Shown here piece after piece: positions 58,533 to 64,000 of a stretch of DNA of 64,000 bases. The stretch comes from Glandiceps talaboti (lineage: Eukaryota > Hemichordata > Enteropneusta > Spengelidae). The position numbers and the translations under genes were made by a program. The stretch is from assembly GCF_964340395.1 (NCBI RefSeq), contig NC_135557.1, forward strand, positions 3,223,216 to 3,287,215. Direction: 5' to 3'. Numbering within the stretch: the stretch's first letter is position 1; every line of letters starts with the position of its first letter. Below the pieces are notes generated by a model. It did not search any database, was not told where the DNA came from, and worked only from the letters and a program-made list of their open reading frames with translations.

Positions 58533-58581
58533 TTTCAGTGTCACGAGCATTTTCGTTCCCGTTAACTGCCAACAAATGTAA
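57944..58581 (+). CDS. small three-exon gene (92 aa)
   Basis: Exon 1 57944-58039 (32 codons), exon 2 58162-58301, exon 3 58539-58581. Donors AAAG|GTGAGC and AAAAG|GTATGC; acceptors AATTTCAG|TG and TTTATTTCAG|TG, the last behind a CT-rich polypyrimidine tract. Lengths sum to 93 codons with the frame kept through both junctions. The product is small and cysteine-containing (CC near residues 12 and 33), with no clear signal peptide or known motif. An alternative frame of exon 3 runs on through a hydrophobic stretch but does not join the upstream exons. Evidence is the splice-site set and frame continuity only. Confidence 0.45.
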
Positions 58582-58911
58582 GAACCGTTTCATATGGTCC
58601 CAATGTCATGTCGTCCTCTTCTGCCTGATAATAACACTACCGCCGGTGTGGATCCAAGCCTTTCCAGATGTGACATATTCAAGACAACAGGTGACTACGA
58701 TACGGTATCTTGTTTGAAACACGAACACTATGAAACTTCGCCGTAATAAAGAACTCTTTATGTTTATCTGTATTTTCAAGACATTGCTGACCTCTTAAAA
58801 AAATCGTGGACATTGTTTTGTGAAAATATAATAGAAACATTACGGGTGTTTTGATGAAAGTTCACTGTGTTTCAATACTTAAACGTTTTAGTTAACTCTT
58901 TGCCTAAACAG

Positions 58912-59352
58912 ATGATGTGTAAAAACAATTTTATTGTTATTTTCTTGCTAGTTATATCTCGCTGTATATTTTCCAAAGAAATTTCGAGTTTCGGAAGACT
59001 TCTTGAGTGCGACAGGTATTCTGTGTCATACAAGTTTAACGGGACTTGGCTTCCAGAGGAGAAAGTATTCCAGTGTAGTTTTTTACACGTGGGTTACAAA
59101 TGTCGTTGTAACTACGAACGTCCTTGCTTAAAAGCAGAAAGGTTTATTAAACCGTTCCATAACCGTGCTAATGCTAAATGGATAAATTTTCAAACTTCTT
59201 ACAGACGATGTGAGTGTTTGTGTAAAAACAACAAACTGATTGGCCGTTGGCATTGTCACAGAGATCTCCACACTGTTCTTAGCAAAGTTCTCAAGCAACG
59301 CTGTACAGTACACAGGCCTTATTGTCCATCCAGACTTCGAGGTGATCTCTAG
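58912..59352 (+). CDS. secreted cysteine-module protein (146 aa)
   Basis: GTG 58867 opens the frame; ATG 58912 (MMCKNNF) starts a signal peptide (FIVIFLLVISRCIFS). The mature part is one cysteine module: C (VFQC), C-X-C (KCRCN), C (RPCLK), C-X-C-X-C (CECLC), then GRWHCH and two terminal cysteines. This is the same plan as the ectodomain of the 30377 gene and the two modules of the 14082 gene, but without a membrane anchor, so it is probably secreted. Confidence 0.7.
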   Translation: MMCKNNFIVIFLLVISRCIFSKEISSFGRLLECDRYSVSYKFNGTWLPEEKVFQCSFLHVGYKCRCNYERPCLKAERFIKPFHNRANAKWINFQTSYRRCECLCKNNKLIGRWHCHRDLHTVLSKVLKQRCTVHRPYCPSRLRGDL

Positions 59353-59801
59353 CGTTTTCATCGATGATCCCTTTCATTGTATAATAAATGTTAGGTCGAT
59401 CGCGTAAAAGTTCTCCATATATAGTATCGCATGACGGATTTTGTTATTTAACTATCAAATGCAAAATCATGTAATAGCATTGGGATACACAAATTAAAGT
59501 TTCACTTTTAGTTCTAAATATCTTGCATGTCTGTGTTATTGGTGATGTTTGGTGGTGTCTGTCTATGTGTGTGTGTACACAGTGGAAGAGATTAAACACT
59601 TTAATCGACACATTCCCATCCCATCCCATCTCATCTCCATTTTTTTTCTTCCCCTGGCAATAAGTTGAAAAGTGTACATTTTTTCCCAAACCCAAACATT
59701 GTACACCAGTCCAGACAAATATATGTATATATATTTATAACTGACGATGTGAGGGTGATTGTGTGTATATATTAACATTGTGATGTTTTCCTTACTTAAA
59801 C
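59353..59801. other. Intergenic region without a supported gene
   Basis: Only short low-complexity ORFs, an AATAAA at ~59382, TG and TA microsatellites and a TATATA-rich stretch (59720-59772) that may be the promoter of the small gene at 59802. Confidence 0.5.
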
Positions 59802-59990
59802 ATGTCTTCACAAGATGAGTATGTTTTTGAGCGAAAATTAGAACACCAAGTTACAGCAATGTTGAAATCTTTGAATGCGTTTTGCTACCTATTAGAAAAG
59901 GATAACGATTATTCCAAATACCTCGTGTTCACAAACTTTCCGAAAAACACTCGTGTCAATTGTCAACTTGTCTTCCAAAGCATAAAATGA
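59802..59990 (+). CDS. small hypothetical protein (62 aa)
   Basis: ATG 59802, ~30 bp after a TATATATTAAC stretch. Helical, charged, with no signal or membrane segment. AATAAA-like signals downstream (~60088). Size and lack of similarity keep confidence low. The interval 59991-60352 holds no other gene; it includes the 3' flank shared with the RING relic at 43690. Confidence 0.35.
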   Translation: MSSQDEYVFERKLEHQVTAMLKSLNAFCYLLEKDNDYSKYLVFTNFPKNTRVNCQLVFQSIK

Positions 59991-60352
59991 AATAGTTGGA
60001 CAGTAACTTTTTGGCGCCAAAACACAATGTTCGTTGAACAGCGCCATCACACGGCGTAGCCCGTTTTTTTCTTTTGTTTACGTGCAAATAAACCAACGAA
60101 TTTATTAACAGACCCCATGTGTTACATTCTTCATTCTCACATTTCGACATCAAGTTATCAAGTTCTTCTCATCCAAATACGAATCATATTAAATGCATAC
60201 TTGAGATTGTGTGATTAGAATACTGGTCAAATTTATTCATACAAATTCCAAGATTTTTCTTTTCTTATACAAGTCAAATTGAAACAATATACATTGTACT
60301 AATTCTTTTATACATATTTTATACACATAAAAATTGCAAATACATCGAGCTC

Positions 60353-61372
60353 TTAACTGTAGAACATTTTGCAAGGTACGAATATTTTCCTACAAAACGG
60401 ACAGTTTATCTCTTTCTCTGTCGTACTCAGATTGGTGTAACAGTGCGTACACACGAGATGGCCACACTTGACCCCTACTACCGAAACAGTACTCATGTAG
60501 CAAATCTTACAAGTAAAATTGTCCAATGTACTTTTGTTGTTACTCTCACGGTGTTTATCTTTCGTTTTGTCTTCATCAACATTAATATCTTCGTCGGAAA
60601 AAGTTTCTTGAACGTCATCGTTATTATTAGCGACGACAGATTGTTCAGTGTTCGGTTCTTCATGACTTTCAATTTCAACCACTCCACGTGCGTTCACGAC
60701 AAAAAGGATTTGAACGTCTGCTTCCTCGAGCTCTTCTCCATCGTTAGCTTGTTGCCCGATAGTGTTATCAGCAGCTAATAACAACTGTTCTCTACGACGT
60801 CGTTTTTCGGCCTCTCTCTGGCAGATACGCATAGCTTGGTTGAAAAGAACTCCACGTACTTCTCTATGAGGGATTATTTCAAATAAATGCACGCTTAGTC
60901 TATCGAGAGACTCACTGTATTCCGTCAAACGTACTGCACGAGAGTCTATACCATCAAGAACTTCGCGTGTTGAAATAGTCGTTGTTGTTGGGTTGAAAAC
61001 ACATCGCGTTATGATATAAATTACAAGTGGTACCAACAGTGGGGCAGTTGGCCTTTGACGACAGGTGTCAACACACACTTGGTTGTAAAGCTTGGCCCAT
61101 GCGTTACGAGGTTTCGCAATGTTATATCTCATGTCTTCTGCGAGTCTTGCCATGTTCCTCAAACTTGCATTTAAACTTTGAGTGAAACACCTCGTTGATT
61201 GAGTTGAAAACATATAATGTTCCAAAAGGAGGTCAGGTATGTCTTCTGCGTCTTCCATGTACCTGCTTGTGAAATCACAGCCCGTGCAATATATTGATTC
61301 GATTTCTCTCGAAACAACCAAGTTGTTTGCGATAAGAACGTTTAACACGCTTACATCCATTGTGTGAGCCAT
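60353..61372 (-). CDS. RING-finger protein, IAP-like layout (339 aa)
   Basis: ATG 61372, with TATATAAAGG (complement of 61434-61443) ~65 bp upstream. Paralog of the 44623 gene: N-terminal NNLVVSREIE...CTGCDF with C-X2-C-X19-H-X9-C (~residues 30-65), conserved NIAKPRNAW, and a C3HC4 RING at ~287-327 (CKICYMS; CGHLVCTHCY; CPFCRK). A longer acidic linker (~200-280, Glu/Asp/Asn) separates the two. The RING most resembles C-terminal RINGs of IAPs, suggesting an E3 ligase that could block apoptosis; inferred. Confidence 0.85.
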   Translation of the reverse strand: MAHTMDVSVLNVLIANNLVVSREIESIYCTGCDFTSRYMEDAEDIPDLLLEHYMFSTQSTRCFTQSLNASLRNMARLAEDMRYNIAKPRNAWAKLYNQVCVDTCRQRPTAPLLVPLVIYIITRCVFNPTTTTISTREVLDGIDSRAVRLTEYSESLDRLSVHLFEIIPHREVRGVLFNQAMRICQREAEKRRRREQLLLAADNTIGQQANDGEELEEADVQILFVVNARGVVEIESHEEPNTEQSVVANNNDDVQETFSDEDINVDEDKTKDKHRESNNKSTLDNFTCKICYMSTVSVVGVKCGHLVCTHCYTNLSTTEKEINCPFCRKIFVPCKMFYS

Positions 61373-61690
61373 GGCATGAGTCTAGTTCTTGTCAGTGTTC
61401 AAGGATGTGTGAACGTATGTGGTGCTACTGAGACCTTTATATACATGTATAGGAGAGGGAAAGTGACGTCACGACACTCGACGTACATGACTGGAAACGA
61501 CCCAAATGTAAAACGGACAACATCGTGACGTCACGACAACTACGATCTGAAGAGTGACGTCGTTTATTGTTTTGTTTTTTTTTTTACAATATTTTATTTA
61601 TCGTCATGTCGATCACAAACATTACGCGATGTGATTGCACGTTTACGAACGACGTCGACGTCATAATTTTCTCATAAGTGCGCCGTTATC
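61373..61690. promoter_or_regulatory. CRE-rich promoter of the right-hand RING gene
   Basis: At least three TGACGTCA-type sites (GTGACGTCACGA near 61464 and 61526; GTGACGTCG near 61556) and GACGTCGACGTCATAA near 61655 lie upstream of the TATA box at 61434-61443 (minus strand). Same promoter style as 17862-18090. Confidence 0.65.
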
Positions 61691-61701
61691 AAGTTACCTA
61701 T

Positions 61702-62133
61702 GCGACATCGCCATGAATACTATGATGGCACGTCCACCCACTACATACAATTCAAGTTGTTTCATTCTATCGATGTAAGATATATTTTCTCTGTATTCGC
61801 AAATTTATTTCTGATTTACTCCCTTCGATCTGCAAATATCACAGTTACTGTAATGTTGCAATTCAATATGACATTTTCCAAGAGCGGCCAACTTTGTGTT
61901 GTCGGGGATTACGGCTGCGACATCGCCATGAATACTATATGACGGCACGTCCACCAACTACATACAATTCAAGTTGTTTCATTCTATCGATGTAAGATAT
62001 ATTTTCTCTGTATTCGCAAATTTATTTCTGATTTACTCCCTTCGATCTGCAAATATCACAGTTACTGTAATGTTGCAATTCAATATGACATTTTCCAAGA
62101 GCGGCCAACTTTGTGTTGTCGGGGATTACGGCT
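61702..62133. repeat. ~215-bp tandem duplication of a gene 3' end
   Basis: The copies 61702-61916 and 61917-62133 are nearly identical. The right copy contains the stop and last ~35 codons of the 62022 gene; the left copy is a detached 3' fragment. Both start at GCGACATCGCCATGAATACT. Confidence 0.9.
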
Positions 62134-62561
62134 TGTACGTAAAACACTCTTCCCAAAAGAAAAGTTAGTGCTTCTGTATCTGTTCGGCAGAGGTTTGTAG
62201 GCGTCCAGAATCGAGTTTTTAGTTTGAGATTGGCAAGTGAACTCAATGCGACCCAGTTTAACAACTGGTGATGCAATTTAAGAAGTGTCTGTCTCAATTT
62301 TGCATTCCGGTAACCTTTAAGCCACATTCCCGCAATTGCACTAATTGTTTCGTAATGGTCAAACAAACAAGTGTTTGTTGCAAGTGAGAGGATAACCGTA
62401 GCACTGATAGCTAGGCTCTCTGATGATTTATCATTTAACGTAAATTCGATCAGTCTGGTCAACTGTGGATATTCTCCTTTTTGTAAGGCATAAATATGAT
62501 TGTCAGCTTTTCTTAGGAGAACCCAATTCACCATATGCCTTGCATTGTATCTGTCCGACAT
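62022..62561 (-). CDS. hypothetical helical-repeat protein (179 aa)
   Basis: ATG 62561. Two or three helical pairs (LTRLIEFTLNDK; SATVILSLATNT; AIAGMWLKGY; LLKLHHQLLNWVALSSL) give an armadillo/HEAT-like impression. The C-terminus has CDICRSK and lies in the duplicated 215-bp unit. No signal or membrane segment. It is divergent from the cyclin gene (144 bp between starts). Confidence 0.6.
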   Translation of the reverse strand: MSDRYNARHMVNWVLLRKADNHIYALQKGEYPQLTRLIEFTLNDKSSESLAISATVILSLATNTCLFDHYETISAIAGMWLKGYRNAKLRQTLLKLHHQLLNWVALSSLANLKLKTRFWTPTNLCRTDTEALTFLLGRVFYVQAVIPDNTKLAALGKCHIELQHYSNCDICRSKGVNQK

Positions 62562-62705
62562 GATATATAGATAAAACTCGCATCAACTACGAAAATGTAA
62601 ACCAACATGCATATAAATATACACTTTTTTTTACTCTTATTTTATTAATAGGATGCTATAACTGACATCGCGGACGTCACAAAACAGAGTCGTGGGTGTT
62701 TTATA

Positions 62706-63530
62706 ATGACACAGCACAAACCTATTCACAATGTTAACAATATCATGGAGAGGACGACATATGAAGTGAAAACTGTTTCCGACTACATTGATCGACAACC
62801 ATTTATCGCAGCATACATGCGAACTATCGTTATCAACTGGCTTTTCCAGGTGGCCAAGGATTACGAAATGAATTCACAGACATTACACATTGCAGTGAAT
62901 TTGTTTGATCGTTATCTTGCACACAAAACAGTCGACAAAGAAAGTCTTCAACTTGTTGGTACAGCAAGTCTTTTCATCGCAATGAAATTCGAAGAAGTTC
63001 ATATTCGCACAGCCAGTGATATGTTGTACGCGACAGCCAACAGTTACACATTGCAACAACTCGTGGACATGGAACTCCACATTCTGTATACTTTGAACTT
63101 CGACGTGTCGTCGTGGAAGACGTCGCTGTGTTGTGCGGACGAGATTTTGGACGAAAACGAAAGCAGTTCGACACACATTCAACTCACACACTTGATGGTC
63201 GACGTAGTTATCATGGATTATGAAATGACAGTTAATTACGATGCACGAAAGCTGGCTATGATTGCTTTTGAAATTGCAAAATCGTTACTGTTTTCAACGA
63301 ATGAGGAAAAATCAACATATGTACAGGACAAATACGATTTTTGCCACTACGAGTTTGTATACGTCCTTCGAAACTGTGTCAAAGGAGATCTACACGGCGT
63401 CTTTGAGAAACACGACATTGATGTAAAGCGTTTGAACGAAATGTCACAATTCCAAGTGGATCAGACTCGTGTCAGTATCGAATGGTCTCCTGTGAGAATA
63501 TACACTGACGATTCATGTGTTACATCGTGA
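62706..63530 (+). CDS. viral cyclin, A/B-like (274 aa)
   Basis: ATG 62706. A cyclin box spans ~residues 20-145: DYIDRQPFIAAYMRTIVINW with WLFQVAKDY matches the MRxIL...WL-EV core, NLFDRYLA, LVGTASLFIAMKFEE (with the conserved Lys and Glu that contact the CDK), and MELHILYTLNFDV. A shorter second helical domain follows. Order and spacing fit A/B-type cyclins. A virus-encoded cyclin would activate host CDKs and push cells towards S phase, as in some gammaherpesviruses and baculoviruses; that role is inferred. Single exon, TATA-like TTTTATAA just before the ATG. Confidence 0.85.
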   Translation: MTQHKPIHNVNNIMERTTYEVKTVSDYIDRQPFIAAYMRTIVINWLFQVAKDYEMNSQTLHIAVNLFDRYLAHKTVDKESLQLVGTASLFIAMKFEEVHIRTASDMLYATANSYTLQQLVDMELHILYTLNFDVSSWKTSLCCADEILDENESSSTHIQLTHLMVDVVIMDYEMTVNYDARKLAMIAFEIAKSLLFSTNEEKSTYVQDKYDFCHYEFVYVLRNCVKGDLHGVFEKHDIDVKRLNEMSQFQVDQTRVSIEWSPVRIYTDDSCVTS

Positions 63531-63875
63531 TGTTTTCCTCGAATATTTTTTTTTTCTTCTTGTAAACTTCCATACCGATACAGGTAACACATGGTATGTC
63601 TTTATGCAATAAAGATTGATTGATTTACACTGCTTGCTTTTTAATGACATGCGTACACAGTTTCACCTACATCTTACAACTACATCTCCCCCACCAAACA
63701 ATGGAATATCCTAATCATATCAAGATAACCGGCAAAATGCAAAACTTAGTAAATTGGATCCCAATAAAATATTTAAATGTTCAATAATTGCCCTAACGCG
63801 AATTGCACTCTTTAGTATAAATGGAAGGACTATTTAATATATTTAAAGTGAAACGACATTGCCACCCTTCAAAGT
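63531..63875. other. Intergenic region between cyclin and BTB genes
   Basis: Contains CAATAAAGATTGATTGATT (cyclin polyadenylation signal, ~63608) and the TATA box of the next gene. Nothing else recognised. Confidence 0.5.
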
Positions 63876-64000
63876 ATGGACGAAAGAATACGTCTGTTTG
63901 TAGGTAAGGAGTGTTACTCTCTACCTGTCGAACGTCTCGAGATGCACATCCCCTTTCTGGGCGGATATATTCGTTTCCACAATATTGCTGCTCGTGATGG
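63876..64000 (+). CDS. BTB-domain protein, N-terminal part only (runs off right edge)
   Basis: ATG 63876, ~60 bp after an AGTATAAATG TATA box (63816-63825). The 41 visible codons read like the BTB starts at 8999 and 11410: short strand (IRLFVGKECYSLPVERLE), then HIPFLGGYIRFHNI against EIPYLDSLIRFYEL. The remainder is outside the window. It shows the BTB family is present at both ends of the window. Confidence 0.7.
   Translation, partial: MDERIRLFVGKECYSLPVERLEMHIPFLGGYIRFHNIAARD

Overview
The window looks like part of a large double-stranded DNA virus of a marine invertebrate, herpesvirus-like in gene content (malacoherpesvirus-type is my best guess). It could be an exogenous genome or a copy living in a metazoan chromosome. 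The viral case rests on tightly packed intact ORFs on both strands with TATA boxes and AATAAA signals, a Herpes_UL52/PrimPol-type primase next to a large AAA+/SF3-like ATPase, a FEN1/XPG-like nuclease, a protein kinase, a candidate terminase subunit with the UL28/UL56-type C-X2-C-X16-C-X-H zinc motif, and host-derived regulators (cyclin, TNFR-like receptor, RING, BTB-BACK and ESCRT-III-like proteins). The host-DNA case rests on a canonical tRNA-Ser, a tRNA-like locus, a hAT-like element, a mini-element with terminal inverted repeats carrying a chromodomain, a microsatellite-tailed retroelement 3' end, and several genes with GT-AG introns.

Layout. 0-6.6 kb: candidate packaging/egress block (tail-anchored protein, cysteine-rich protein, CHMP-like protein, terminase-like protein, coiled-coil protein), flanked by an inverted single copy (630-865) and a tandem array (6681-8531) of one 279-bp repeat. 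8.7-14 kb: BTB-BACK gene cluster shaped by duplication. 14-21 kb: secreted/membrane cysteine-rich glycoproteins, a Snf7-like protein, RING, C2H2 and other zinc proteins. 21.7-27.6 kb: replication module (AAA+ ATPase and primase, divergent from a 138-bp promoter). 27.6-36.8 kb: small spliced gene, membrane glycoprotein, XPG nuclease, protein kinase. 37-64 kb: gene density falls and duplications, relics, transposons and spliced genes appear (TNFR-like, leader-exon family at 40 and 51 kb, repeated helicase exon, large hairpins, RING paralogs at 44.6 and 61 kb, cyclin at 62.7 kb, a further BTB gene running off the right edge).

The dense left part and sparse right part share families (RING at 17, 44.6 and 61 kb; BTB at 9-14 and 63.9 kb; a cysteine module at 14, 30 and 59 kb) and one promoter style (TGACGTCA/CRE sites plus TATA boxes), so they belong to one replicon rather than to a virus/host junction. 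DNA polymerase, major capsid protein and terminase ATPase are not in the window, so the family assignment stays inferential.

Sequence-based readings were made by eye. No database search, fold prediction or alignment program was run. Where a first in-frame codon was GTG or TTG I used the first downstream ATG.
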